From Subtercola boreus (lineage in GTDB: Bacteria > Actinomycetota > Actinomycetes > Actinomycetales > Microbacteriaceae): a stretch of 64,000 nucleotides of DNA. Position numbers and translations under genes: made by a program. The stretch lies in contig NZ_NBXB01000001.1 in assembly GCF_003399635.1 (NCBI RefSeq), forward strand, positions 33,129 through 97,128, given 5' to 3'. This document shows, piece after piece, positions 57,075 through 64,000 of the stretch. The first letter of the stretch is position 1; each line of letters starts with the position of its first letter. Under the pieces are notes generated by a model. The model had not been told where the DNA came from. It worked only from the letters and a program-made list of their open reading frames with translations, and ran no database searches.

Positions 57075-58314
57075 TCGGCACCGTCAGGCTGATGCTCTGC
57101 ACGGTCGCCCGCGCGGCATCGATCGAATCGGCGCTGATCGTGTTCTGCACCTGGGTCTGCATGTACATCGGCAGTTTGTCGACGCTGATGCCGGTGTCTT
57201 CGTACACATGAGAGAGGGTGATCGGCCCCAGAGTCTGCTGAACGCCCTGGTAGATCGCAACGTGGCCGTTCGTCTGGCCGACGAAGTAGCGCGACTGCGT
57301 CCACTGGTAGGCGAGCAGCAGGCTCGCTGCGATCACCAGCACCACGATTATGCTGCCGATCAGCCAGGTGACCTTCCGCTTGCGGCTGCGGCGGCGGTCT
57401 TCGTCGATCAGCTCGTCGAGGTAGTCGTCGCCCTGCGCCTCGAAGTGCGACGGTTCCTGGGAACCGCTGCCTCTCGGGTGCAGGCGGAGCCCGGGCATCC
57501 GTGACGACTTGCGGCCCTGCGCGCCACCGTAGGCGACAGGCCGGGACGCCGCTCCCACGGTCTGCGGGATGTAGGTGCTGCCGGTGAAGGACTCGCTGAT
57601 GTCGACGACGACGACGGTGACGTTGTCCGGTGCCCCGTGGTCGAGGCTCTCTGTGACGAGCATGTCTGCGACGGCCTGAGGGGCCGGGTTCTCTGTGAGG
57701 GCTTTCGCGATGTCGTCGTTGTCGACCACACCGGTCAGCCCGTCGGAGCAGAGCAGCCAGCGGTCACCAGGCCGGGTGTCCATCACCTGCAGGTCGACGT
57801 CGGGGGTGGAGTCGACATCGCCGAGCACCCGCATCAGCACCGAGCGCCGCGGATGCACCTTGGCCTCCTCGGCGGTGATGCGCCCGTTGTCGACCAGGCG
57901 CTGCACGAAGGTGTGGTCGGTGGTGATCTGGGTGAGTTTGCCATCGCGGAACCGGTAGATGCGCGAGTCGCCGATGTGGGCGAGGGCGACGCTGTGGCCG
58001 ACCCGCACCAGTGCGGAGAGGGTCGTACCCATTCCGGTGAGTTCCGGATGCTCGTACACGGCTTCAGCAAGGATGGCGTTCGCGCTGACAATGGCCTCCT
58101 GCAGCGCGAACTCTGCATCGACGGCCGAACTGTACTCGCCGTCGATCTCGAGGAGTTTGTTCAGCGCCAGGGCGCTGGCGACGTCACCGCCGGCGTGGCC
58201 GCCCATGCCGTCGGCAACGGCGAACAGGGATTGGCCGGCATAGCCGCTGTCCTGGTTGTTCGCCCGCACGCGGCCCACATGGGAGACCGCGGCGCTCTCC
58301 GTCACCAATGGCAT
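57067..58314 (-). CDS. pstP: PP2C-type Ser/Thr phosphatase PstP
   Basis: 415 residues. Catalytic domain 1-240 with metal-binding D35-GMGG, GDSRIY and D191-GLTG. Cytoplasmic linker, one membrane helix about 316-336, then an extracytoplasmic C-terminal part of about 80 residues. Reverses PknA/PknB phosphorylation. Second in the FHA-kinase operon. Confidence 0.95.
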   Translation of the reverse strand: MPLVTESAAVSHVGRVRANNQDSGYAGQSLFAVADGMGGHAGGDVASALALNKLLEIDGEYSSAVDAEFALQEAIVSANAILAEAVYEHPELTGMGTTLSALVRVGHSVALAHIGDSRIYRFRDGKLTQITTDHTFVQRLVDNGRITAEEAKVHPRRSVLMRVLGDVDSTPDVDLQVMDTRPGDRWLLCSDGLTGVVDNDDIAKALTENPAPQAVADMLVTESLDHGAPDNVTVVVVDISESFTGSTYIPQTVGAASRPVAYGGAQGRKSSRMPGLRLHPRGSGSQEPSHFEAQGDDYLDELIDEDRRRSRKRKVTWLIGSIIVVLVIAASLLLAYQWTQSRYFVGQTNGHVAIYQGVQQTLGPITLSHVYEDTGISVDKLPMYMQTQVQNTISADSIDAARATVQSISLTVPSG

Positions 58315-58325
58315 GACCGGGCCGC

Positions 58326-59009
58326 CTAGCGCCGAAGTTCAAAACTGGTGGAACCAATTCTGACCGGGGTGTTGAGGGCGACGGGAGTGGGCTGGGTGAC
58401 GCGCTTGCCGTCGAGGTAGGTGCCGTTGGTGGAGTCGAGATCCTGGATGACCCACTCGTTGTTCCAGTTGAGGAGGCGCGCGTGGTGGGTGGAGGTGTAG
58501 TCGTCGCGGATGACCACACTCGAGTCCGTCGAACGGCCGATGGTGAGGGGGTCGACACCGAGCTCGATCTCGGTTCCCGCCTTCGTGCCCGAGGTGATGA
58601 CCAGCTTGTGCGCGTTGCTGGTGGTGGCACGGGGATGCACCCCGGCACTGGACCCTTCGAGCGGCGTGAAGACGGGCACCTTCGACTGCGGCGGAGGAGT
58701 CGGAGGATGGGACGTTCCCGGCAGCCCGGCGGCGGAGGCAGCTGCCCCGACGACGACGCCCTGGGCTCCACGCGAGGCGGCGGGGGGCTGGACAGGGGGC
58801 GCACCGACCGGTGCATTGACGGGCGGCGGGGAGAATCCGGGAGCGCCTGCGCCTGCCGGCGGCGACGCCGCGGTGCCCGCGGGGTCGCGCATCTTGCGCA
58901 CACGCTGGCCGAACAGGTCGGAGCGCATCGCGTACACGATGACGAAGACGAAGACCCAGAGCAGTGCGAGAAAGCCGAAGCGCAGGATCAGGAGGGTGAG
59001 TTCGCTCAT
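58326..59009 (-). CDS. fhaB: FHA-domain protein FhaB
   Basis: 227 residues. N-terminal membrane helix about 7-26 (LILRFGFLALLWVFVFVIVY), a Pro/Ala/Gly linker, and a C-terminal FHA domain (TIGRSTDSSVVIRDDYTSTHHARLL, DLDSTNGTYLDGKR). Reads phosphothreonine on kinase substrates at the division site. ATG 59009 overlaps the fhaA stop (ATGA); GTG 59018 is less likely. Confidence 0.93.
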   Translation of the reverse strand: MSELTLLILRFGFLALLWVFVFVIVYAMRSDLFGQRVRKMRDPAGTAASPPAGAGAPGFSPPPVNAPVGAPPVQPPAASRGAQGVVVGAAASAAGLPGTSHPPTPPPQSKVPVFTPLEGSSAGVHPRATTSNAHKLVITSGTKAGTEIELGVDPLTIGRSTDSSVVIRDDYTSTHHARLLNWNNEWVIQDLDSTNGTYLDGKRVTQPTPVALNTPVRIGSTSFELRR

Positions 59010-60094
59010 AGATTCCACCGGAATCCGCCGGGCTCCGGCGGCTGGTTCTTCTCCGGTGCTGGTTCGTCGAGCGGGAACGGTGCGTCGATGTCGGCGGCTC
59101 CATCCGCTGCGCTGTTGCGGGCGCCGGCATTGTCGCTGTTGTCGTCGCGGTCGGCTCGGCGGGGTCTCTGGGGTGCCCGCTTGGCCTTCCGTGGAGACTC
59201 GGCCCGCTCGGCTTCGTCGGCGGCCGCGGCTGCTGCCCGCCGGGGGGAAGCAGGTGCCGGAGCGAGCTCGGGTGCGGGAGGCAGTGGGGCGGGAGCTGGT
59301 GGGGCGGCGGCTGGTGGGGCGGGGGCTGCCGAGGCGCCGACTGCGGCCGGCTGGGCGGGAGGCACGGCAGCTCGAGCGTCATCCCTCCGGGGAGCGGGAT
59401 GCTCGGCCTCGGCGAAGGCCTGCACGTCGGAGGCCTGGGCCAGAACCCGGAACACCACGCGGGTGCGCCCGATCTGGATGACGGAATCCGGTTCGACAAC
59501 AGCCCGGGTGACGGCCTGGCCGTTCAGCTGCGACCCGTTCGTCGAGTCGAGGTCCCGCACCTCGGCACGCCTGCCATCCCAGAGGATCTCGATGTGCTTG
59601 CGGGAGATGCCGGTGTCCTCGACGGTGATGTCGGCCTCGCGGCCACGGCCGATGACCGTGCGTGAGCGGGTGATCGGGTAGCGCTTGCCCGCGACATCCA
59701 GAACCGGAGCCCAGACGACATCGCGCTGCACCGTCGAACTCTCGATCTCGAGCAGGCCCGCGCTCAGACGCGGCTGCTCGACCAGCGTGACACTCACGCT
59801 GCCGGCGAACTGGAAGCCCTGCGCGCCGGCGTGCTTCTGCACCACCTGCGTGAGCTCGTCGACGAGGGTCGGGCCGAGGCTCTTCATGCGCTGGAAATCG
59901 CTCGAACCGACCAGCACGCGAAAGCTGTTGGGCACGAGGATGCGGTCCCGTGAGACCACGGCCGCCTTGGTGTCGAGCTCCCGCTTGAGGGCGGAGCTGA
60001 TCTCAACCGGCTGCAGCCCCGAGCGGAAGGTCTTGGCGAACACGCCGTTCACAGCGCGTTCGAGACCTTTCTCGAAGTTGTCCAGTATTCCCAC
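59006..60094 (-). CDS. fhaA: FhaA-like protein: DUF3662 plus FHA domain
   Basis: 362 residues from GTG 60094, preceded by GGGAGA. DUF3662 domain 1-125 (GILDNFEKGLERAVNGVFAK), FHA domain about 137-220 (TVIGRGREADITVEDTGISR, DLDSTNGSQLNGQ), then a tail of about 140 residues rich in Ala, Pro, Arg and Asp. In M. tuberculosis FhaA the FHA domain is at the C-terminus after a long linker; here the disordered part comes after it. First gene of the operon. Confidence 0.93.
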   Translation of the reverse strand: MGILDNFEKGLERAVNGVFAKTFRSGLQPVEISSALKRELDTKAAVVSRDRILVPNSFRVLVGSSDFQRMKSLGPTLVDELTQVVQKHAGAQGFQFAGSVSVTLVEQPRLSAGLLEIESSTVQRDVVWAPVLDVAGKRYPITRSRTVIGRGREADITVEDTGISRKHIEILWDGRRAEVRDLDSTNGSQLNGQAVTRAVVEPDSVIQIGRTRVVFRVLAQASDVQAFAEAEHPAPRRDDARAAVPPAQPAAVGASAAPAPPAAAPPAPAPLPPAPELAPAPASPRRAAAAAADEAERAESPRKAKRAPQRPRRADRDDNSDNAGARNSAADGAADIDAPFPLDEPAPEKNQPPEPGGFRWNL

Positions 60095-60292
60095 ACGTCT
60101 CCCATTTTCTGTGTGCCCGACGGTGCGTCGTGCACAAGGTGCCGGCATGAATGCTACGACAGATAGTACTGGCCATACGTGTTAAAGGCCTGCAGTGAGT
60201 ATCTTCTGGTAGATCTGTGACCTGTGGACGAGAGGATGCCCGGGCCGCTCGTTTTCGGATTCGGCTGCATCAGTGCTAATCTCGCTGAGTTG

Positions 60293-60379
60293 GCGCGAGT
60301 GGCGGAATTGGTAGACGCGCACGGTTCAGGTCCGTGTGTTCGTAAGGACGTGGGGGTTCAAGTCCCCCTTCGCGCACCA
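60293..60379 (+). tRNA. tRNA-Leu (CAG)
   Basis: Type II tRNA with acceptor GCGCGAG/TTCGCGC, anticodon stem CACGG/CCGTG, anticodon CAG at 60327-60329, a long variable arm (TTCGTAAGGACG region), and an encoded CCA. The 198-bp gap before it holds no gene. Confidence 0.96.
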
Positions 60380-60386
60380 GCACAGA

Positions 60387-60426
60387 AGAAGGCCCCCGAC
60401 CGGTGAATCCGGTTCGGGGGCCTTCT
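60387..60426. terminator. Terminator after tRNA-Leu
   Basis: Stem AGAAGGCCCCCGACCGG with CCGGTTCGGGGGCCTTCT (one bulge). Between convergent units; no long T run. Confidence 0.7.
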
Positions 60427-60440
60427 GAGTTTCTGGGGCG

Positions 60441-60656
60441 TCAGGAACGTCGCGAGAAGAAGGTCATGAAGGCGCCGAAGGCGGCGAACATGCCACCGAA
60501 AGCGGCCAGGGCGAGTCCGAACGAAACGATCGCGCCGTTGAAGACGAGGCCGAGGGTCGTGACGAGCAGGCCGAACGCAAGGATGAGGAAGCCGTAGGCG
60601 AGCAGGGTGGCGGGGGCGGAGCGTCGGGGGGCGACGGCAGGGTCGGAGTCGGTCAT
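60441..60656 (-). CDS. Small two-helix membrane protein
   Basis: 71 residues from ATG 60656. Helices about 18-40 and 42-64 (LLAYGFLILAFGLLVTTLG, GAIVSFGLALAAFGGMFAAF), ending in a basic FFSRRS. Function unknown. The -10 spacing supports this start over longer ones. Confidence 0.75.
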   Translation of the reverse strand: MTDSDPAVAPRRSAPATLLAYGFLILAFGLLVTTLGLVFNGAIVSFGLALAAFGGMFAAFGAFMTFFSRRS

Positions 60657-60663
60657 GGTTCCG

Positions 60664-60669
60664 AGCTTA
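60664..60669 (-). promoter_or_regulatory. -10 element of the 71-residue membrane protein gene, leaderless geometry
   Basis: Minus strand TAAGCT, 7 nt (CGGAACC), ATG 60656. Confidence 0.35.
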
Positions 60670-60689
60670 GCTTTCGGCGCGAGAGGGTC

Positions 60690-60719
60690 TTGCAATCTTG
60701 AGGTCCAAAAGCATATAGT
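60690..60719 (+). promoter_or_regulatory. Promoter of the XRE regulator gene
   Basis: TTGCAA, 18-bp spacer, TATAGT. Start near 60726, leaving a leader of about 40 nt. Confidence 0.55.
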
Positions 60720-60764
60720 GTGTGCGCTCTGGCTGCAGAGTGGGCGGGCCGGTAGTCCTGAGGT

Positions 60765-61067
60765 ATGGCCGAACCCCACTCCGAAGCCGCGCGCCTCGTC
60801 GGTGAGCGCATGAAGGAGACGCGGCAGCGCCTCGGGCTGAGCCAGGAGGACGTCGCTGAGCTGGCCGAGATGCACGTGACGAACGTGGGCAAGATCGAGC
60901 GCGGCCAGACCAACCCGAGCCTGTCGACGATCGTCGCGCTCGCTGGAGCGATGAACACGGATCCCGGTCTCTGGGTGACCGGGCTGACCACCGACATGAT
61001 TCCGGGTCGGACGCACAAGTTCACCGCTGCCGACCTGATTCGCGAGCAGAAGCGCCGCCAGGTCTGA
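60765..61067 (+). CDS. XRE-family transcriptional regulator
   Basis: 100 residues. One Cro/C1-type helix-turn-helix at about 20-75 (RLGLSQEDVAELAEMHVTNVGKIERGQTNPSLSTIVALAGAM). No ligand-binding domain; a short basic tail. Targets unknown. A hairpin overlaps its stop codon. Confidence 0.85.
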   Translation: MAEPHSEAARLVGERMKETRQRLGLSQEDVAELAEMHVTNVGKIERGQTNPSLSTIVALAGAMNTDPGLWVTGLTTDMIPGRTHKFTAADLIREQKRRQV

Positions 61068-61080
61068 TCCGCGGCGCTTC
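61051..61080. terminator. Hairpin at the XRE stop codon
   Basis: AAGCGCCGC (61051-61059) and GCGGCGCTT (61072-61080) with a 12-nt loop containing the TGA. Lies between convergent genes. Without a T run it is a weak terminator. Confidence 0.4.
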
Positions 61081-61091
61081 TGCGTGCCGCG

Positions 61092-61760
61092 TCAGACCCG
61101 GGCGCCTGCCAGCGCCTCGAGGATCGTCGAGACCTCGGTGCGCGTGGTGTAGTCGACGTGCACGTCGGCGAACCGTACCGTGCGGTCGGCGTCGACGATG
61201 AGCACCGTCGGGAACGGGAGGTCGCCCGTCGCGTCGGCGTTACTGTCTGCCACGTCGAAGCCGAGGGCGGTGTGGGCCGTGCGGGCCTCGGCACTCGGTT
61301 CGGTGAGCAGTCCGAGCTGGCGCACGAGCGCGTTCGACGCGTCGGAGAGCACGGTGAACTCGAGCTCTCCGCCCTCGACGGCCGCGCGCGATCCATCCGG
61401 AGTCTGTGGGCTGATGGCGATGAGGCCGACGCCCTGCTCGCGGAGGGCGGGCAGCAAGTCCTTCTGGTAGGTCTTCAGCGTCAGGTTGCAGTACGGGCAC
61501 CAGGCTCCGCGGTAGAACACGAGCACGGCGGGGCTCCCGCCGATCGCCGCCGACAGCGTCGTGCTGCCGCCCTCGGGGGTGACGAGATCGCCGTCGGGCA
61601 CGGTGTCGCCCACGGCGACGGCGTCGGCGGGGACTCCGTTTGCGATGAGGGCTGCCTGCTCGGCGGCGAAGACGGCGGAGAGGTCAGGCCCGATCTGGGC
61701 TTCGAAGCCCTCGTTGAACTCGGTGACCTGGGCGGCTAGCGTACTTGATTCGTTCGACAT
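61092..61760 (-). CDS. Peroxiredoxin-like protein (AhpC/TSA family)
   Basis: 222 residues from ATG 61760. Thioredoxin fold with FYRGAWCPYC; the two cysteines C88 and C91 form a CXXC rather than the single peroxidatic Cys of Prx. An N-terminal helical extension of about 45 residues precedes it. Peroxide-linked thiol chemistry is the likely role. The -10 TATTGT lies 6 nt upstream. Confidence 0.85.
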   Translation of the reverse strand: MSNESSTLAAQVTEFNEGFEAQIGPDLSAVFAAEQAALIANGVPADAVAVGDTVPDGDLVTPEGGSTTLSAAIGGSPAVLVFYRGAWCPYCNLTLKTYQKDLLPALREQGVGLIAISPQTPDGSRAAVEGGELEFTVLSDASNALVRQLGLLTEPSAEARTAHTALGFDVADSNADATGDLPFPTVLIVDADRTVRFADVHVDYTTRTEVSTILEALAGARV

Positions 61761-61766
61761 GGGTCG

Positions 61767-61772
61767 ACAATA
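61767..61772 (-). promoter_or_regulatory. -10 element of the peroxiredoxin-like gene, leaderless geometry
   Basis: Minus strand TATTGT, 6 nt (CGACCC), ATG 61760. Confidence 0.4.
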
Positions 61773-61834
61773 CGTCGGCGCTTCCTGCCTGACCTGCGCC
61801 GCGTAACGTGGCGTCACACTCGGGGGTGCGGGGG

Positions 61835-62512
61835 CTAGATCAGCAGCGCGCGCAGCTGGTCCACCGAGTGCACCACCGCGATGGCGCCGACCGCCTCGGC
61901 CGGGGATCCGTAGCCCCACTCCACCATGATCGGCGGGATGCCGTGCGCGGCGGCACCCTCCATGTCGTGGATGCGATCACCCACGAGCACCAGGTTCGAC
62001 AGGTCGACGCCGGCCGCTCGCAGCCGTGCCAGTGCCTCGTCGATCACGTCGGCCTTCGCGCTGCGGGTCTCATCCTCGCTCGCGCCCGTGATGACCACGA
62101 ACGCGTGTTCGAGCCCGAGGTGTTCGAGGATACGGTGCGCCTGGACCTCCGACTTCGAGGTGGTGATGGCCAGTGGGATACCGCCCTTGTGCAGGAACTT
62201 CACCAATCCGACCATGCCGGGGAAGGTGACCGCGTCGTCCTGCGGGCCCTCGCTCGCAGCCAGGCCGCGATAGATGTGCAGGGCCTCGAGCGCCTCCGCC
62301 TCGTTCATGCCGGCGACGAGCTCGAAACCCTCGAGGATGGGCGGGCCGACGAAGTGCACCAGTTCGGCGGGCGGCGGGACGGGTCGCCCGAGCGCGAGGA
62401 GCGTACGCGAGAGCCTGCCGATGATGCCGGGAGCCGAGTCGGTGATGGTTCCGTCGAGGTCGAAGAGGATGCACGACCACGGTTTCTGGGGTGCAACAGG
62501 TGTGTGAGTCAT
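61835..62512 (-). CDS. HAD-family phosphatase, phosphoglycolate phosphatase-like
   Basis: 225 residues. Nucleophile motif LFDLDGTITDS (D18, D20), SKSEVQ (motif II) and VGDRIHDMEGAAAHG (motif IV). The cap inserted after residue 30 is helical. Gph-type hydrolase; substrate not decided. Start ATG 62512. Confidence 0.87.
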   Translation of the reverse strand: MTHTPVAPQKPWSCILFDLDGTITDSAPGIIGRLSRTLLALGRPVPPPAELVHFVGPPILEGFELVAGMNEAEALEALHIYRGLAASEGPQDDAVTFPGMVGLVKFLHKGGIPLAITTSKSEVQAHRILEHLGLEHAFVVITGASEDETRSAKADVIDEALARLRAAGVDLSNLVLVGDRIHDMEGAAAHGIPPIMVEWGYGSPAEAVGAIAVVHSVDQLRALLI

Positions 62513-62520
62513 CGACCCAC

Positions 62521-62526
62521 ATCCTA
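62521..62526 (-). promoter_or_regulatory. -10 element of the HAD gene, near-leaderless geometry
   Basis: Minus strand TAGGAT, 8 nt, ATG 62512. Confidence 0.3.
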
Positions 62527-62597
62527 CGGCGCGTGTGTAAAATCATCTGATCGAGACCACTGCATCCCCCCGTCCCCGGCGCGCGAGACCATCGGCC

Positions 62598-63785
62598 ATG
62601 GGCATCCTGAGCCTCGCTCTCGTCGTCGCCGCAGCTGTGGTATCCGGCACCGGCGTGCTGCCGGGGGCGGATACTGCTGCGCTCGCCGACCGGGTCGTTC
62701 CGGTGCTCGGCTTCGTCGTCGCGATCACGATCGTGACCGAGCTGGCGGCTGGGGCGGGGCTGTTCTCGGTGCTCTCCGGGTGGCTCGCGCGGCGCGGCGG
62801 CCGCCGGGTCTGGATGCTCTGGCTCTTCGTCATCGTGCTGGCGACCCTGAGCACGATCTTTCTGTCGCTCGACACGACGGCGGTGCTGGTGACGCCGGTG
62901 GTGGTGCTGCTCGCGATCGATGCCGGACTGCCGCCGATCCCGTTCGCGCTCGCGACGGTGTGGTTGGCGAACACGGCGTCGCTTCTGCTGCCGATCTCGA
63001 ATCTCACGAACCTGCTGGCGGCGACGAAGATCGCGAGCGTCGCGCCTGCCGGGTCGAGCGTCGACCTTGCGTCGCCGTTCGGTTTCGCGTCGATCGTGTG
63101 GGCGCCCGCTCTGGTGGGCATCATCGTGCCCGTCGTGCTGCTGACGCTGCTGTTCCGCCGGCAGCTCCGCGGCACGTACCGGGTTCCGGAACGGGCATCC
63201 ATCGACGACCGGGTGCTGCTCATCGTGTCGGCCGTCGTGGTGGTCGTGCTGCTGCCGCTGCTGGTGTCGGGGCTGCCGGTCTGGATTCCGGCGACCGGGG
63301 GCGCGGTGGTGCTGGTCGCAGCCTTCGCACTGCGGCGGCGGTCGGCGCTCGGGGTGGGGCTCATCCCGTGGGCGCCCGTCGGCATCGCGGCGGGCCTCTT
63401 CGTGCTGGTCGAGGCGGCGCAGGTGCACGGGCTCGGTTCGGTGGTGGGGGCGGTCGCCGGATCGGGTTCCTCGTTCCCCGCTCTGCTGCAGCTGGCCGGG
63501 CTCGGCGTGGTATCGGCGAACGGCATCAACAACCTGCCGGCCTACCTCGTGCTGGAGCCGGCCGCGGGGTCGCCGGTGCGGCTCATCGCGTTGCTGATCG
63601 GGGTGAACCTCGGGCCGCTCGTCACGCCGTGGGCGTCGCTTGCGACCCTGCTCTGGCACCAGAAGGTGGTGTCGCAGGGGGTGACGATCCGCTGGGGCCG
63701 CTTCATGCTGGCCGGTCTGGTGGCGGTTGTCGTGACGGTGCCGCTCGCGGTGCTGGCGCTCTGGCTGAGCGCCGGCGCCTCCTAG
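62598..63785 (+). CDS. SLC13/ArsB-type permease
   Basis: 395 residues, about 10-11 hydrophobic helices. Ion-transporter superfamily features: VVLLAIDAGLPPIPFALATVWLANTASLLLPISNLTNLLAA (hairpin with N/T-rich motif), and ANGINNLPAYLVLEP near the end. Exports or imports an anion, such as arsenite, or works as a Na+/H+ exchanger relative. No arsR or arsC gene is near, so arsenic specificity is only a guess. Confidence 0.8.
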   Translation: MGILSLALVVAAAVVSGTGVLPGADTAALADRVVPVLGFVVAITIVTELAAGAGLFSVLSGWLARRGGRRVWMLWLFVIVLATLSTIFLSLDTTAVLVTPVVVLLAIDAGLPPIPFALATVWLANTASLLLPISNLTNLLAATKIASVAPAGSSVDLASPFGFASIVWAPALVGIIVPVVLLTLLFRRQLRGTYRVPERASIDDRVLLIVSAVVVVVLLPLLVSGLPVWIPATGGAVVLVAAFALRRRSALGVGLIPWAPVGIAAGLFVLVEAAQVHGLGSVVGAVAGSGSSFPALLQLAGLGVVSANGINNLPAYLVLEPAAGSPVRLIALLIGVNLGPLVTPWASLATLLWHQKVVSQGVTIRWGRFMLAGLVAVVVTVPLAVLALWLSAGAS

Positions 63786-63880
63786 CCCTGGCCAGCTCCG
63801 CCCCCCACCCCAGCCCTCTCGCCCTCAGCCGGGCTGGCGCCATCCGGGAGTCGAAATCCGCCCCAAACCCACCGGCGGCG

Positions 63881-64000
63881 TCAAGTGGTGGTTGCAACTG
63901 GGGGGTCAGGCTGCCTCGGTGAGGAGTCTGTTCAGCCGTGTGGCTGGGGTGTCGTAGTCGAGGGTGGGGCGGGGGCGGCTGTTCAGGGTCGCCGCGACGC
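63881..64000 (-). mobile_element. End of an IS30-family insertion sequence, cut by the window edge
   Basis: The element's transposase C-terminus (63906-64000) plus about 25 bp after its stop are seen. The stretch TCAAGTGGTGGTTGCAACTG (63881-63900) is a candidate terminal inverted repeat, but the matching end lies outside the window. Confidence 0.6.
63906..64000 (-). CDS. IS30-family transposase, C-terminal part (5' end beyond window)
   Basis: The minus strand reads LNSRPRPTLDYDTPATRLNRLLTEAA and stops at 63906-63908. LNxRPRxTL..xTP is the typical IS30 transposase C-terminal motif. Most of the gene lies to the right of the window, so integrity is unknown. Confidence 0.75.
   Translation of the reverse strand, partial: VAATLNSRPRPTLDYDTPATRLNRLLTEAA

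Noticed and set aside
55686..57092. A 468-residue open frame on the plus strand across rodA
   Set aside because: Very Asp/Glu-rich with repeated acidic stretches, typical of the reverse strand of a hydrophobic membrane protein gene.

Overview
The window is the replication-origin region of a high-GC actinobacterial chromosome. The order dnaA-dnaN-gnd-recF-dciA-gyrB-gyrA-DUF3566-tRNA(Ile)-tRNA(Ala)-ppiA-rhomboid-crgA-sortase-pabA-pknB-pknA-pbpA-rodA-pstP-fhaB-fhaA-tRNA(Leu) is the classical actinobacterial origin block, and rpmH-rnpA-yidD-yidC-jag-rsmG-parA-parB runs away on the other side. GC-rich coding, frequent GTG starts, a BkdABC-type 2-oxoacid dehydrogenase with a Pat-like aminotransferase, and protein lengths suggest Microbacteriaceae. 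Genus cannot be fixed from sequence reading alone.

Layout. 1-4.8 kb (minus): pat-bkdA-bkdB-bkdC, an overlapping operon, with a Fur/Zur-like palindrome at the left edge. 4.9-9.0 kb (plus): a HEAT-repeat/glycosyltransferase fusion overlapping a UGT-type glycosyltransferase, then a small membrane protein. 9.0-11.0 kb: low-molecular-weight tyrosine phosphatase and purB. 11.0-13.7 kb (minus): two membrane proteins and a Schlafen/AlbA_2-type regulator with an operator-like promoter. 13.8-17.5 kb (minus): dnaB, a 380-bp gene-free stretch rich in DnaA boxes, then the rpsF-ssb-rpsR-rplI operon. 17.6-24.5 kb: mshA-like glycosyltransferase, pcnA, DUF6049, murJ. 24.5-29.2 kb: alpha/beta hydrolase, trxB-trxA behind a SigR/SigH-type promoter, aminotransferase, ddl. 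29.3-34.6 kb (minus): parB, parA, three parS sites, rsmG, jag, yidC, yidD, rnpA, rpmH. 34.6-45.7 kb (plus): dnaA, oriC, dnaN, gnd, recF, dciA, gyrB, gyrA, DUF3566. 45.7-50.5 kb: two tRNAs, ppiA, rhomboid protease, crgA, class E sortase, a 53-residue membrane protein, pabA/trpG. 50.5-60.1 kb (minus): the PknA/PknB/PstP/FHA cell-wall signalling operon with pbpA and rodA. 60.3-63.8 kb: tRNA-Leu, small membrane protein, XRE regulator, peroxiredoxin-like protein, HAD phosphatase, SLC13/ArsB-type permease. The right edge cuts an IS30-family transposase.

How it works together. The core is replication initiation (DnaA, oriC, DnaN, DnaB, its loader DciA, SSB), segregation (ParABS), topology control (gyrase) and the cell-wall growth machinery (MurJ, PBP2-like PbpA, RodA/FtsW, CrgA) under Ser/Thr kinase control. 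No prophage, CRISPR array, rRNA or defence island is visible. I found no clear new multi-gene system. The most interesting signals are regulatory: two DnaA-box clusters outside oriC sharing words with oriC and with each other, a fixed -10-to-start geometry at about a dozen genes (leaderless transcripts), a GGAAT-N18-GTT promoter before trxB, and an SD/anti-SD leader before rpsF.
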